Positions 24,239-33,379 of a DNA stretch of 64,000 nucleotides are shown one piece after another (positions within the stretch are counted from its first letter, which is position 1; the number at the start of each line of letters is the position of its first letter). Source of the stretch: GCA-003244245 sp050699595 (GTDB lineage: Bacteria; Actinomycetota; Actinomycetes; Mycobacteriales; Pseudonocardiaceae); contig JBOHFI010000017.1 of assembly GCA_050699595.1 (NCBI GenBank), forward strand, positions 25,238 through 89,237, in the 5' to 3' direction. Under the pieces are notes generated by a model, which saw only the letters and a list, made by a program, of their open reading frames with translations, made no database searches and had not been told where the DNA came from. The position numbers and the translations under genes are program-made.

Positions 24239-25108
24239 GTGGCCGGGAGGAAGACCGTACGCAGCCGACGACTCGGCAGGCGGCTCAAGGCGCTGCGCGA
24301 GTCCGCCGGGATCAGCCAGGAAGCGCTCGCGGCGACGGTCAGCCAGGGCTGCGCCGCGCAGGTCCGGCTCACGCAGTCGGCCCTGTCCCGCGTCGAGTCC
24401 GGGCTCGCCCGTCTCGGCGCCGAGCAGCTCGCCCGGATCATCCGCGCCGTGGGGGCCGACCCAGCGGCGGCGGCGGGCCTCGAGGAGCTGCGCGCTCGAG
24501 CCGATGAGCGCGGCTGGTGGCAGGACTGGAGCCATCTCATCACCGAGCTTGCGGAGATGGCGACCGAGCTGGAAGAGGAGGCCGGCACGATCAGGACCTA
24601 CGACGCCGTATTCGTTCAGGGGCTGGTGCAGACCGAGGGCTACGCCCGCACCGTGATCGAGTCATCCCGCGCGTTCGTCCGGCCACACCAGGTGGACACG
24701 TTCGTCGAGCTGCGGATGCGCCGCCAGCGCCGCCTCGCTGAACCGAGCTTCGGCACGCTGACCGTGGTCCTGACCGAGGCGTCGCTGCACCATGCGGTGG
24801 GCGGTCGCCTGGTGATGACCGCGCAACTGGCCAAGCTCTGCCAGATCGGTGAGGAGCGGCGGCACGCGATCCACGTCCTCCCCTACGCTCGCGGACCGTG
24901 GCCTGGGGTGGCGAGCTTCGCGCTCTACGGCTTTCCGCATCCCGACGATGGCGAGGTCGGACACGTCGACGGCGACCTCGGGGCACAGCTCTACGAGGAT
25001 CGCGAACCGATCAGCGCACTGAACTACATGTTTCACGCCGCTCTCGCGCAGGCGCTCCCGGCGAGCGAGTCGCTCGACCTCATCCACACCGTCATGAAGG
25101 AGATGTGA
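24239..25108 (+). CDS. XRE regulator with DUF5753-type C-terminus
   Basis: 289 residues from a GTG at 24239 with GAAGGGAG upstream. The HTH is at about 7-65 (RRLGRRLKALRESAGISQEA, TQSALSRVESGLARLGAEQL). The C-terminal region has the DUF5753 pattern: YDAVFVQGLVQTEGYARTVI, FVELRMRRQRRLAEPSFGTL and VLTEASLHHAVGGRLVMTAQ. In actinomycetes this family is paired with a DUF397 gene, present here 7 bp downstream. Confidence 0.88.
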   Translation: MAGRKTVRSRRLGRRLKALRESAGISQEALAATVSQGCAAQVRLTQSALSRVESGLARLGAEQLARIIRAVGADPAAAAGLEELRARADERGWWQDWSHLITELAEMATELEEEAGTIRTYDAVFVQGLVQTEGYARTVIESSRAFVRPHQVDTFVELRMRRQRRLAEPSFGTLTVVLTEASLHHAVGGRLVMTAQLAKLCQIGEERRHAIHVLPYARGPWPGVASFALYGFPHPDDGEVGHVDGDLGAQLYEDREPISALNYMFHAALAQALPASESLDLIHTVMKEM

Positions 25109-25115
25109 GATCTGC

Positions 25116-25370
25116 ATGAGCCACAACCCGTACGATTCGCTGTCCGACGCACAGTATGCGGCGGTGCAGAACGCCGACTATCACCCGCCTGCCGCGAGTG
25201 GGTACGCGCAGACGTGCATTCTCGTGGCGTCGGCGTCCGGGCTGATCGGACTTCAGGACAGCAAGCTTCCCTCCGGCGAGCGCCGGGCGCGCACGCTGAT
25301 CTTCAACCCGGCGGAGATGGCGGCGTTCGTCGCGGATGCCAAGGCAGGAGCGTATGACCACCTGATGTGA
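25116..25370 (+). CDS. DUF397 protein
   Basis: 84 residues. The C-terminal half matches DUF397 (LQDSKLPSGERRARTLIFNP, EMAAFVADAKAGAY). It directly follows the DUF5753 XRE gene, the usual partnership in which the DUF397 protein modulates the regulator. The N-terminal half (NPYDSLSDAQYAAVQNADYH) is less conserved. Confidence 0.85.
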   Translation: MSHNPYDSLSDAQYAAVQNADYHPPAASGYAQTCILVASASGLIGLQDSKLPSGERRARTLIFNPAEMAAFVADAKAGAYDHLM

Positions 25371-25512
25371 CGCGCCGCGGCGGGCGGCGGCGGACTCCGC
25401 TGCCGTCGCCCTGCGTGCTCGCCGCGCGCCAAGCCGCCCGAATGCCCACCGGAATACGACCGAACGGGGAACCGGGCGCGTCGATACACTCCGGGACACG
25501 AACGACAGCATT

Positions 25513-26190
25513 TCACGTTTGTGGAGGTTCACCGACGGTCAGGGGTCCGAAACGGGCTTCGGGGCGACGCCCGTAGGCGGCCCACAGCCGGTCACCCATG
25601 CTGAAGTGCCACCATTCAGCGGGATAATTGATAAATCCGACTTCGGTGAGGCAGCGGGTAAGCAGTCGCCGACGGCATCCCACCGCGTCGATGACCTTGG
25701 CGCGTGCCGGTGTGGCGGCGGTGAATTCTCCCACGCCCGTTCCCATCCACAACTCGGTCCCCGCCGCATCCGCGAGCGTGATGTCCACGGCCGCGCCGGT
25801 CTGGTGCCCACCGCCTGCGCTGCTCGGCCGCGCCACGACCAGTCTGGTGAGCCGATCGACCTCCGAGGACGTGGCCAGGGGATGCGTTCCCGCGATCTTT
25901 TCACGGGTCGCCGACCACAATTGTTGCTGTCGTGCCGGGCTGCGGTAAGCCTCCACGACCAGGAGTTGGACATCATCGGGTAGCAGTTCGGCGGCCTGGC
26001 GCAGCGCACCCGCGACCGAACGCCGGGCCAGGTGCGGCCGGACCAGCCGGGGGTCGAGCAGGAGGCGGCTTGGCACAGCCGGGATCGGCTCCAAGGGCTC
26101 GCCGCACTCCGTCACCGGGATGCGTTGGATGTAGTACCCGGGCAACACATCGCGCAGCCCCCACCGCCACAGCACGCGATTGGCGACCAC
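25513..26190 (-). CDS. D-alanyl-D-alanine dipeptidase, VanX/DdpX-like
   Basis: 225 residues from the GTG at 26190, 20 bp after the femX-like stop; longer starts at 26253 or 26301 would overlap that gene. The M15D zinc motifs are visible: EAYRSP (Y82, R83), GGGHQTGAAVD (H129, D136) and AEWWHFS (E192, H195). VanX-type enzymes cleave D-Ala-D-Ala in the cytoplasm. Here it lies behind a Fem-type transferase without vanH or vanA, so a role in wall recycling or remodelling is as likely as glycopeptide resistance. Confidence 0.85.
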   Translation of the reverse strand: MVANRVLWRWGLRDVLPGYYIQRIPVTECGEPLEPIPAVPSRLLLDPRLVRPHLARRSVAGALRQAAELLPDDVQLLVVEAYRSPARQQQLWSATREKIAGTHPLATSSEVDRLTRLVVARPSSAGGGHQTGAAVDITLADAAGTELWMGTGVGEFTAATPARAKVIDAVGCRRRLLTRCLTEVGFINYPAEWWHFSMGDRLWAAYGRRPEARFGPLTVGEPPQT

Positions 26191-26209
26191 ACGTAGTGAC
26201 TTCGTTTCC

Positions 26210-27343
26210 CTACCTATCGAGGTACTCCTCAAAATCCTCGTACAATGACTCATCAAGCGGATGACTCCATTCACCGAGGTGCGCGACCACGTGGCCGCCA
26301 CTGCCGACTTTGAACCGGGTTATCCCGACCAACGGATCGCCGGGATCGAGCGTGTCACTGACACCTCGAAGATCATAAACCGACGCCCCAGCGGCGTGCG
26401 CGTCAGAGAGCATCCGCCACTGAATCGCGTTCGAAGGACGCACATCCCGCTTCTGCTCCGCCGATGCGGTGTAGGCGCACCAGACGTGCTCGCCGACCGC
26501 CACCGTGATAGCAGCGGCTAGCACGTCGCCGTCATGACGCGCTACATACAGCCGGAACCGATTCGGGTCCTCGGCGGTCATGACAGCCGCTATCCGCTGG
26601 AAGTACTCCAACGGGCGTTGGGCGAACCGTTTCCGCTCGGCGGTCTGCATGCACAAGCGGTGAAAGATGCTCAGATCCTCATCCGAGCCCCGCGAGACCT
26701 CTACCCCCGCCCGTTCGGCCTTGCGGATATTGCGCTGCCACCCCGTCTTGCCGCACTCGGCGAAGACCTCAGCAAGGGTACGACCGGCCAGCGGCACCTG
26801 AACCCGATGGCGGGGCTGGATGCGCCCGAAGCCGCCCGCAGACCGGTCCGGCCGCCAGCCAATCGCACGCAGACTCGTGGCAAGATCGAGCGCCTGCGGA
26901 TCCTCGACGGTTGCCGGGACCTCACACAGCCGTGTGGCGTCGCCTGCGACGATCGCATTCCTGACCGCTTCGGCTGACCAGTGGCGGACGACCACCGGCG
27001 GGCCGATTCTGACCATGAACGGGTTGTCAGACCTCAGGTACTCCACCATGGGGTCCAACCAGGACGCCGCTTCATCGGCGTACCAGTCCAGCACCGGCCC
27101 CTCGGGCAAGTAGGCGAAGCAGCGCTCGAACCCCGGTGGCCGTCGGTAGAGCACAAGGCCAGCGCCGACCACCTCACCTCCCTCGACCCAGCCGATCGGC
27201 TCAGCACGCCAGTCGACCTTCACCTCACCCCAGGACGGCCACTGCAGGAAACTCGATGCCCGACGACCGCAGAGGAACGCGAGATGCTCTTGCGTGCTCA
27301 GGGACCGGACGTGCAACGACGTGCCCTCCAGGGTTGTGGTCAC
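26210..27343 (-). CDS. FemX/FemAB-family peptidoglycan aminoacyltransferase
   Basis: 377 residues from a GTG at 27343. It shows the Fem double-GNAT layout: FLQWPSWGEVK near 32-42, HRVQVPLAGRTLAEVF, CGKTGWQRNIRKAERAGVEV, HRLCMQTAERKRF, AAAITVAVGEHVWCAYTASA and YDLRGVSDTLDPGDPLVGIT with FKVGSGG. Such enzymes add amino acids to the peptidoglycan stem using aminoacyl-tRNA; the VanK and FemX types belong here. It probably forms a two-gene operon with the VanX-like gene. No ribosome-binding site is seen; CATAAT 13 nt upstream suggests a very short leader. Confidence 0.85.
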   Translation of the reverse strand: MTTTLEGTSLHVRSLSTQEHLAFLCGRRASSFLQWPSWGEVKVDWRAEPIGWVEGGEVVGAGLVLYRRPPGFERCFAYLPEGPVLDWYADEAASWLDPMVEYLRSDNPFMVRIGPPVVVRHWSAEAVRNAIVAGDATRLCEVPATVEDPQALDLATSLRAIGWRPDRSAGGFGRIQPRHRVQVPLAGRTLAEVFAECGKTGWQRNIRKAERAGVEVSRGSDEDLSIFHRLCMQTAERKRFAQRPLEYFQRIAAVMTAEDPNRFRLYVARHDGDVLAAAITVAVGEHVWCAYTASAEQKRDVRPSNAIQWRMLSDAHAAGASVYDLRGVSDTLDPGDPLVGITRFKVGSGGHVVAHLGEWSHPLDESLYEDFEEYLDR

Positions 27344-27465
27344 AACCTGTTAGGTGATTATGTCGGAGGCCCGCATCCGCCTTCTCCGTGCGGTGGGGCT
27401 GTAGCTTATCGCGGCGGTGTGCGGGCAGTGGGTGGCGAGGTTGGATCTGCCGTCGCCGGAATCTG

Positions 27466-28446
27466 CTACGCCACCGCGGCCGAGTTGGGCGCGACCCGGT
27501 CGGCCAGCGCCTGCTGGCCCGCGGCGACCAGGGTGGGGTCCCCGTGCCAGGCCTTCAGCGCCGGGTCGACCAGCGCCCGCCCGAAGGAGAAGGTCAGCGG
27601 CCACGGTGTCTCGTGTTTCTGCATCGCGGCCAGGTTCGCGGTGGCCACCTCCGGCGACTGGCCACCGGAGAGGAAGGCGACCCCGGCCAGCGAGGCGGGC
27701 AGCACCGCTCGCAGCGTGGCCACGGTCTGTTCCGCGACCTCCTCGGGGCTGGCGTGGCGGCCCGATGCCGCGCCCGGCACGACCATATTGGGCTTGAGCA
27801 CGGTGCCGGCGAGATCCACCCCGGCCTCCTCCAGCTCGGCCAGCAAACATTCCAGCGCCGCGCGCGTCACCTCCGCGCACCGCTCGATGCTGTGGTCGCC
27901 GTCCATCAGCACCTCGGGCTCCACGATGGGCACCACGACCGACTCCTGGCACAGCGCGGCGTACCGCGCCAGCGCGTGCGCGTTCGCCCGCAGCGCGCGC
28001 TGGCTGGGCGTGCCCTCCCCGATAGTGATCACGGCGCGCCATTTGGCGAAACGGGCCCCGCGGGAGACGTAGTCCTTCATCCGCTCGCGCAGGCCGTCCA
28101 GGCCTTCGGTTACTTTCTCGCCGGGGGAGAAGGCTAACTCCTTCGCGCCGGTATCCACCTTGATGCCGGGCAGGATGTTCAGGGCGTGCAGGGCGAGCGG
28201 AAAGTCCTGCCCGTCGTCGAGTTTCTGGTTGAAGGTCTCGTCGGAGAGGATCACCCCGCTGATGCCGAGGTGCAGATCCGGAGTGCTGACCAGCATCTCC
28301 CGGTAGGCCCGCCGGTTCTCCTCGGTCACCGCGACGCCGACCTTCTCCAGCCGGGAGGACATCGTGCCGATGCTCTCGTCGGCCGCGAGGATGCCACGCG
28401 GCCGGCTCACCATCGCGCGGGCGGTTCCGTGCAGCGCCTCGATCAT
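27466..28446 (-). CDS. fba: Fructose-bisphosphate aldolase, class I
   Basis: 326 residues. Class I features: GILAADESIGTM (18-29), GVILSDETFNQKL, ARFAKWRAVI (K135), IVEPEVL and the Schiff-base lysine in GTVLKPNMV (K218), then FLSGGQSPEVA and FSFGRALVDPALK. It catalyses aldol condensation in the Calvin cycle and cleavage in glycolysis. Its start overlaps the stop of cbbR by 4 bp, so both are on one transcript divergent from cbbL. A class I enzyme in this position is notable, because many bacterial cbb operons carry class II. Confidence 0.92.
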   Translation of the reverse strand: MIEALHGTARAMVSRPRGILAADESIGTMSSRLEKVGVAVTEENRRAYREMLVSTPDLHLGISGVILSDETFNQKLDDGQDFPLALHALNILPGIKVDTGAKELAFSPGEKVTEGLDGLRERMKDYVSRGARFAKWRAVITIGEGTPSQRALRANAHALARYAALCQESVVVPIVEPEVLMDGDHSIERCAEVTRAALECLLAELEEAGVDLAGTVLKPNMVVPGAASGRHASPEEVAEQTVATLRAVLPASLAGVAFLSGGQSPEVATANLAAMQKHETPWPLTFSFGRALVDPALKAWHGDPTLVAAGQQALADRVAPNSAAVA

Positions 28447-29411
28447 GGTTCTCCCTCCACCGCGACGGGCCGGTCCACGCCGCCGCCATCGAGCCTAGGC
28501 CCGGACCGCCGCGGCGTACGTCCCCCGGTGGGTGGATCCGGAGGGGAGCCGTGTGCTCGCCAACCGGCCGCGTGCAAGTGCCCGACGAACAGCCAGGTGG
28601 AGGCGCCGGAGTAGGCACCGACGACCGCATGCCACGGCCGTCGCAGCGGGGTGCCCGGAGTGGGTACCGCGACCAGCCGCCCGTCGGACAGCAGGTCGGC
28701 GACGGCGTCCCGGGAGACCAGTGCACACCCGAGCTCGGCCACCGCGCCGGCCACCACCGCCCCGTTGGATCCCAGCACCAGCCGGGGTGGCGCGGCGTGT
28801 TGTGACGTCAGGTAGGTCTCGACCCGGGTGCGGGTAGCCGACCCCTGCTCGCGCAGCAGCCACGGGGTGCTCGCCCAGTCGAACCCCTCGGCGACCGAGG
28901 GCGCCGCCACGACCATGAGCTCGTTGGGCAAGGTGGCGACCACCCGCGCCTCGATCCCCGAGGGCGGCGCCCCGGCGATGACCAGGTCGACCTCGTGTGC
29001 GCTGACCAGGTCCCACACCTGCGCGCTGGGGGCTACCTCCAGGGCGAGTGCGACTCTCGGGTGCCGCCGGCGGAACTCGGCCAGCAACGTGGGCAGCAGG
29101 TGCTCCCCGGCGGTGGTGACCGCGGCGAGCCGCAGCCGACCCCGCTCCGGGTCGAGCTCCTGGATCGCGGCCGCCGCGCCCTCGTCGAGCAGTCCCAGCA
29201 CCCGGCGGGCGTATCGGGCGTAGACCGCACCGGAGGCGGTCAGCCGCAGCCCTCGGCCCACCGGCTCCACGAGCGGCACGCCGAGCTCACGGGCCAGTGC
29301 TCCGATCGAGGCCGACACGGCGGACTCGGTGACCGTCAGGCGGCTGGCGGCACCGCGCACCGATCCGGTGGCCGCCAGCGCGACCAGAGTGCGCAAACGG
29401 GACTCCGTCAC
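28443..29411 (-). CDS. cbbR: LysR-type regulator, CbbR
   Basis: 322 residues from the GTG at 29411, which has GGGAGG 7 nt upstream; the in-frame TTG at 29432 has no such signal. The N-terminal winged HTH is LVALAATGSVRGAASRLTVT, ESAVSASIGALARELG. The C-terminal effector domain follows (RLRLAAVTTAGEHLLPTLLA, HEVDLVIAGAPP). Position divergent to cbbL across 116 bp is the standard place for CbbR, which activates cbb genes in response to metabolites such as RuBP or NADPH. The C-terminal 40 residues are a proline/arginine-rich extension. Confidence 0.88.
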   Translation of the reverse strand: MTESRLRTLVALAATGSVRGAASRLTVTESAVSASIGALARELGVPLVEPVGRGLRLTASGAVYARYARRVLGLLDEGAAAAIQELDPERGRLRLAAVTTAGEHLLPTLLAEFRRRHPRVALALEVAPSAQVWDLVSAHEVDLVIAGAPPSGIEARVVATLPNELMVVAAPSVAEGFDWASTPWLLREQGSATRTRVETYLTSQHAAPPRLVLGSNGAVVAGAVAELGCALVSRDAVADLLSDGRLVAVPTPGTPLRRPWHAVVGAYSGASTWLFVGHLHAAGWRAHGSPPDPPTGGRTPRRSGPRLDGGGVDRPVAVEGEP

Positions 29412-29527
29412 AGCAACCTCCCGCGTCATCAAAACCGCTGAGCAGTCAGTACATAGTCCCAGCCAAAGAGTTGATAGACAGGCTGATTGTGTACCGCCAA
29501 GCTCAGTAGTGACCAGAGGAGGCAGGA
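29412..29527. promoter_or_regulatory. cbbR-cbbL divergent promoter region
   Basis: 116 bp of lower GC than its flanks, between the GTG of cbbR and the GTG of cbbL. It should carry the CbbR sites and both promoters. I cannot assign a single LysR T-N11-A box with confidence. Confidence 0.6.
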
Positions 29528-30994
29528 GTGCCCGACACCGAAGCCAACAGCTCGCAGCAGAAGAAGGCGGATCGCTGGTCGGCCGGGGTCATCCCGTATG
29601 CCGAGATGGGCTACTGGGAGCCCGACTACCAGCCCAAGGACACCGACGTGCTGTGCGCGTTCCGGATCACCCCGCAACCGGGGGTACCACCGGAGGAGGC
29701 CGGCGCCGCCGTCGCCGGAGAGTCCTCCACCGCGACCTGGACGGTGGTCTGGACCGACCGGCTCACCGATTATAAGACATATCAGGCCAAATGCTACCGG
29801 GTGGACGCGGTCCCTGGCTCGGAAGGCCAGTACATCGCCTACATCGCCTATGCCATCGACCTGTTCGAGGAAGGGTCGATCGCCAACCTGACGTCCTCGA
29901 TCATCGGCAATGTGTTCGGGTTCAAGGCGCTCAAGGCGCTGCGGCTGGAGGACATGCGGATCCCGCTGCACTACGTCAAGACCTTCCAGGGCCCCGCGCA
30001 CGGGATCATCACCGAGCGGGAGTATCTGGACAAGTACGGCAGGCCGTTGCTCGGCGCCACCACCAAGCCCAAGCTGGGCCTGTCCGCCCGCAACTACGGC
30101 CGCGTCGTCTACGAGGCGCTGCGCGGCGGGTTGGACTTCACCAAGGACGACGAGAACATCAACTCCCAGCCGTTCATGCGCTGGCGGGACCGCTACCTCT
30201 ACTCGATGGAGGGGGTCAACCGCGCCTCGGCGGCGACCGGCGAGGTCAAGGGCCATTACCTCAACGTCACCGCGGCCACCATGGAGGACATGTACGAGCG
30301 GGCGGCGTTCGCCAAGCAGCTCGGCACCGTCATCATCATGATCGACCTCACCATCGGCTTCACCGCGATCCAGTCGATGGCGAAATGGGCCCGGGCCAAC
30401 AGCCTGATCCTGCACCTGCACCGGGCCGGGTACGCCACCTACGCCCGGCAGAAGAACCACGGGGTGAACTTCCGGGTGCTCGCCAAGTGGATGCGCCTGG
30501 CCGGGGTGGACCACATCCACGCCGGCACGGTGGTCGGCAAGCTGGAGGGCGACCCGAACGCGATCATGGGCTACTACGACACGCTGCGGCTGGGCCACGT
30601 GGCGGCGAACCCGGTCCGCGGCCTGTACTTCGACCAGGAGTGGGGCTCGATGCCGGGCGTGATGCCGGTGGCTTCTGGCGGCATCCACGCCGGCCAGATG
30701 CACGACCTGCTGCATTACCTGGGCGAGGATGTGGTGTTGCAGTTCGGCGGCGGCACGATCGGCCACCCGATGGGCATCTCCGCGGGCGCGACCGCCAACC
30801 GGGTCGCGCTGGAAGCGGTGATCAAGGCCCGGAACGAGGGGCGGGACTACCGCAAGGAGGGTGAGGACATCCTCAAGGCGGCCGCCAAGAAGAGCCGTGA
30901 GCTCGACGTCGCGCTGACCACCTGGGGCGACATCTCGTTCAACTACGAGTCGACCGACGTGCCTGACGTGGTCGAGACGCCGACCTCGATCTGA
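29528..30994 (+). CDS. cbbL: RuBisCO large subunit, form I red type
   Basis: 488 residues from a GTG at 29528 with AGAGGAGG upstream. Active-site landmarks are TTKPK (K180), GGLDFTKDDENINSQPF with the carbamylated lysine K206 and metal ligands D208/E209, HLHRAGYATYAR, HAGTVVGKLEGDP (loop 6) and ASGGIHAGQMHDL. Length and the linked cbbX indicate the red-like form IC/ID lineage of proteobacteria and some actinobacteria. It fixes CO2 onto RuBP from the prk product. cbbS follows after 12 bp. Confidence 0.97.
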   Translation: MPDTEANSSQQKKADRWSAGVIPYAEMGYWEPDYQPKDTDVLCAFRITPQPGVPPEEAGAAVAGESSTATWTVVWTDRLTDYKTYQAKCYRVDAVPGSEGQYIAYIAYAIDLFEEGSIANLTSSIIGNVFGFKALKALRLEDMRIPLHYVKTFQGPAHGIITEREYLDKYGRPLLGATTKPKLGLSARNYGRVVYEALRGGLDFTKDDENINSQPFMRWRDRYLYSMEGVNRASAATGEVKGHYLNVTAATMEDMYERAAFAKQLGTVIIMIDLTIGFTAIQSMAKWARANSLILHLHRAGYATYARQKNHGVNFRVLAKWMRLAGVDHIHAGTVVGKLEGDPNAIMGYYDTLRLGHVAANPVRGLYFDQEWGSMPGVMPVASGGIHAGQMHDLLHYLGEDVVLQFGGGTIGHPMGISAGATANRVALEAVIKARNEGRDYRKEGEDILKAAAKKSRELDVALTTWGDISFNYESTDVPDVVETPTSI

Positions 30995-31006
30995 CTGGAG
31001 CCGACG

Positions 31007-31435
31007 ATGCGCATCACCCAAGGGACCTTCTCCTTCCTGCCCGACCTCACCGACGCCGAGATCACCGCGCAGATCCAGTACGCGCTGGACAACAAGTGGC
31101 CCTGCTCGGTGGAGTTCACCGACGACCCGCACCCCCGCAACGTCTACTGGGAGATGTGGGGACTGCCGATGTTCGACCTCGCCGACGCCGCCGGCGTGCT
31201 CGCCGAGGTCAACGCCTGCCGCAAGGCCAAGCCGGAGCACTACATCAAGGTCAACGCCTACAACGCGAACTATGGCAAGCAGACCGTCGCGCTGTCGTTC
31301 ATCGTGGCGCGGCCCACCGATGAGCCCGGATTCCGGCTCGACCGGCAGGAGGCCGGCGACCGCAGCATCCGCTACACCCTGCACGCCTACGCTGCGGACG
31401 CGCCGCACGGCCGCCGGTACAACGGACAGCCATGA
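31007..31435 (+). CDS. cbbS: RuBisCO small subunit, red type
   Basis: 142 residues. MRITQGTFSFLPDLTDAEIT, PRNVYWEMWGLPMFDL and KPEHYIKVNAYNANYGKQTV are typical. The C-terminal 30-residue extension (DRSIRYTLHAYAADAPHGRR) is the extra hairpin segment of red-type small subunits. The stop overlaps the cbbX start (ATGA). Confidence 0.97.
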   Translation: MRITQGTFSFLPDLTDAEITAQIQYALDNKWPCSVEFTDDPHPRNVYWEMWGLPMFDLADAAGVLAEVNACRKAKPEHYIKVNAYNANYGKQTVALSFIVARPTDEPGFRLDRQEAGDRSIRYTLHAYAADAPHGRRYNGQP

Positions 31436-32445
31436 CCGGAAACAACCGCCCGCCCGGTGGCGAGGTACCCGCTCGCGTAGGCTTCGGCATGTCCCCGCCC
31501 GGCCGTGACCCGGTCGGGTCGGGGACGCCCGAGGAGGCCGAGCGCGCGGCCGAGACGCTGCCGCCGGAGGCCCGGGTCGACCTCGCCAAGGAGCGCGCGG
31601 AGACCGGTATCGATGCGGTCTTCGACTCCCTGGACGCCGACCTGGTCGGCCTCACCCCGGTCAAGACCAGAATCCGCGAGATCGCCGCGCTGCTGCTGGT
31701 CGACCGGGCCCGCGCCCGATTCGGCCTGTCCACCTCCCGGCCCAACCTGCACATGAGCTTCACCGGTAGCCCGGGCACCGGTAAGACCACCGTGGCGATG
31801 CGGATGGCCGACATGCTGCACCGGCTGGGCTATCTGCGCCGAGGGCACCTGGTCTCGGTGACCCGGGACGACCTGGTCGGCCAGTACGTCGGGCACACCG
31901 CGCCCAAGACGAAAGAGGTCCTCAAACGGGCGATGGGCGGGCTGCTGTTCATCGACGAGGCCTACTACCTGTACCGCGCGGACAACGAGCGCGACTACGG
32001 GCAGGAATCCATCGAGATCCTGCTGCAGGTGATGGAGAACCAGCGGGAGGACCTCGTGGTGATCCTCGCCGGCTACAAGGACCGGATGGACTCGTTCTTC
32101 GTGTCCAACCCCGGAATGAGCTCCCGGATAGCGCACCACATCGATTTCCCCGATTACACGCTCGACGAGTTGGAGGATATCGGGAAACTGATGGTCGCGG
32201 CGGAGGGTTACAGTTTCACCCCGGAGGCCCAGGAAACCTTCCGGGTGTACCTGGATCGTCGCAAGGACCAACCACGGTTCGCCAACGCCCGCAGCGTTCG
32301 CAACGCGATCGAGCGGTCCCGATTGCGCCACGCCAGCCGCCTCATGGAGGCGGACCGCCCCGTGAACAAAGCCGAACTCACCACACTGGCCACCGAAGAC
32401 CTCCTCGGCAGCCGAGTCTTCACCGACCCCGCTCCTTCCCCCTGA
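31432..32445 (+). CDS. cbbX: Red-type RuBisCO activase (AAA+)
   Basis: 337 residues. Walker A is GSPGTGKTT (112-120), the pore loop LVGQYVGHTAPKTKEV, Walker B GGLLFIDEAYYLYR, and a sensor region NPGMSSRIAHHIDFPDY. CbbX threads the large-subunit C-terminus to release inhibitory sugar phosphates and needs RuBP. The N-terminal 45 residues are a disordered, proline-rich extension longer than in Rhodobacter. It is translationally coupled to cbbS. Confidence 0.95.
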   Translation: MTGNNRPPGGEVPARVGFGMSPPGRDPVGSGTPEEAERAAETLPPEARVDLAKERAETGIDAVFDSLDADLVGLTPVKTRIREIAALLLVDRARARFGLSTSRPNLHMSFTGSPGTGKTTVAMRMADMLHRLGYLRRGHLVSVTRDDLVGQYVGHTAPKTKEVLKRAMGGLLFIDEAYYLYRADNERDYGQESIEILLQVMENQREDLVVILAGYKDRMDSFFVSNPGMSSRIAHHIDFPDYTLDELEDIGKLMVAAEGYSFTPEAQETFRVYLDRRKDQPRFANARSVRNAIERSRLRHASRLMEADRPVNKAELTTLATEDLLGSRVFTDPAPSP

Positions 32446-32526
32446 CCCCTCCCCACCCTCGTCTGTTCGGCTCCCCCGTGCCCGTGCCCGCTGTCGGGGG
32501 GAGCTGCCCGGGTATTGTCGCGGATC

Positions 32527-33372
32527 ATGCAGCGCACCTCGGCGGCACCGGAGATCGCCCAGGCCCGGAGTTGGGGGCGGGCGGTCGGTGATCTGCGGGC
32601 CGGGTGGCGCCAGCGGGGGCTGTGGGGGCACCTGGGCTGGCAGGACATCAGGCAGGGCTACCGGCGCTCGGTGATCGGCCCGTTCTGGATCACCATCAGC
32701 CTGGGCATCCAGGCCCTGGGGATGGGCATCCTCTACGCGGCGCTGTTCGGTCAGCAACTACACGACTTCCTGCCCTACCTGGCCGTTGGGCTGATCATCT
32801 GGCAGTTCATGGCGGGTTGTGTCAATGAGGGCGCGGAGATCTTCATCCGCAACGAGGGCCTGATCAAGCACCTGCCCGCGCCGTTGAGCGTGCACGTCTT
32901 TCGGCTGGTCTGGCGGCAGCTGCTGTTCTTCGGGCACAACGTGCTGGTCTGGCTCGCGCTGATCCTGATCTTCCCGCGACCGCTGGGGTGGAGCATCCTG
33001 CTGGCGTTGCCGGCGTTGGCGGTGGTCGTGCTCAACGGGGCCTGGGTGGCGATCGTGATCGGGGTCATCGCCACCCGGTATCGGGATGTCCCCCCGGTGG
33101 CCGCCAGTATCGTCACCCTGATGTTCTTCATGACTCCGATCGTGTGGGACTATGAACAGCTCAGGAGTAGGGGCGGCGCGGTCGGCGAACGGGCCCGGCT
33201 GGCCGAGCTCAACCCGTTCCTGCACTTCGTGGAGATCCTGCGCCGACCGATGATCGGTGAGTCCTTCGAGCCTCGGCACTGGGTGGTGACCTTGGCCATC
33301 ACTGTGGTGGGGTGGGTGGCGGCGCTGCTGATCCTGCGCAATTACCGGGCCCGAGTCTCCTACTGGGTGTGA
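32527..33372 (+). CDS. ABC-2 permease of galactan exporter (Wzm-like)
   Basis: 281 residues from the ATG at 32527; TATTGT ends 8 nt upstream, so it may be leaderless (an in-frame TTG at 32515 is the alternative). There are six hydrophobic segments in the ABC-2 arrangement, with GYRRSVIGPFWITISLGIQA near the N-terminus. Gene order permease-ATPase-GlfT1 matches mycobacterial Rv3783-Rv3781-Rv3782, which move lipid-linked galactan across the membrane. The ATPase begins 8 bp downstream. Confidence 0.88.
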   Translation: MQRTSAAPEIAQARSWGRAVGDLRAGWRQRGLWGHLGWQDIRQGYRRSVIGPFWITISLGIQALGMGILYAALFGQQLHDFLPYLAVGLIIWQFMAGCVNEGAEIFIRNEGLIKHLPAPLSVHVFRLVWRQLLFFGHNVLVWLALILIFPRPLGWSILLALPALAVVVLNGAWVAIVIGVIATRYRDVPPVAASIVTLMFFMTPIVWDYEQLRSRGGAVGERARLAELNPFLHFVEILRRPMIGESFEPRHWVVTLAITVVGWVAALLILRNYRARVSYWV

Positions 33373-33379
33373 TAACACA

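Noticed and set aside
29429..31408. 659-residue minus-strand frame
   Set aside because: It is the antisense of cbbL and cbbS, an effect of high GC in the third codon position.
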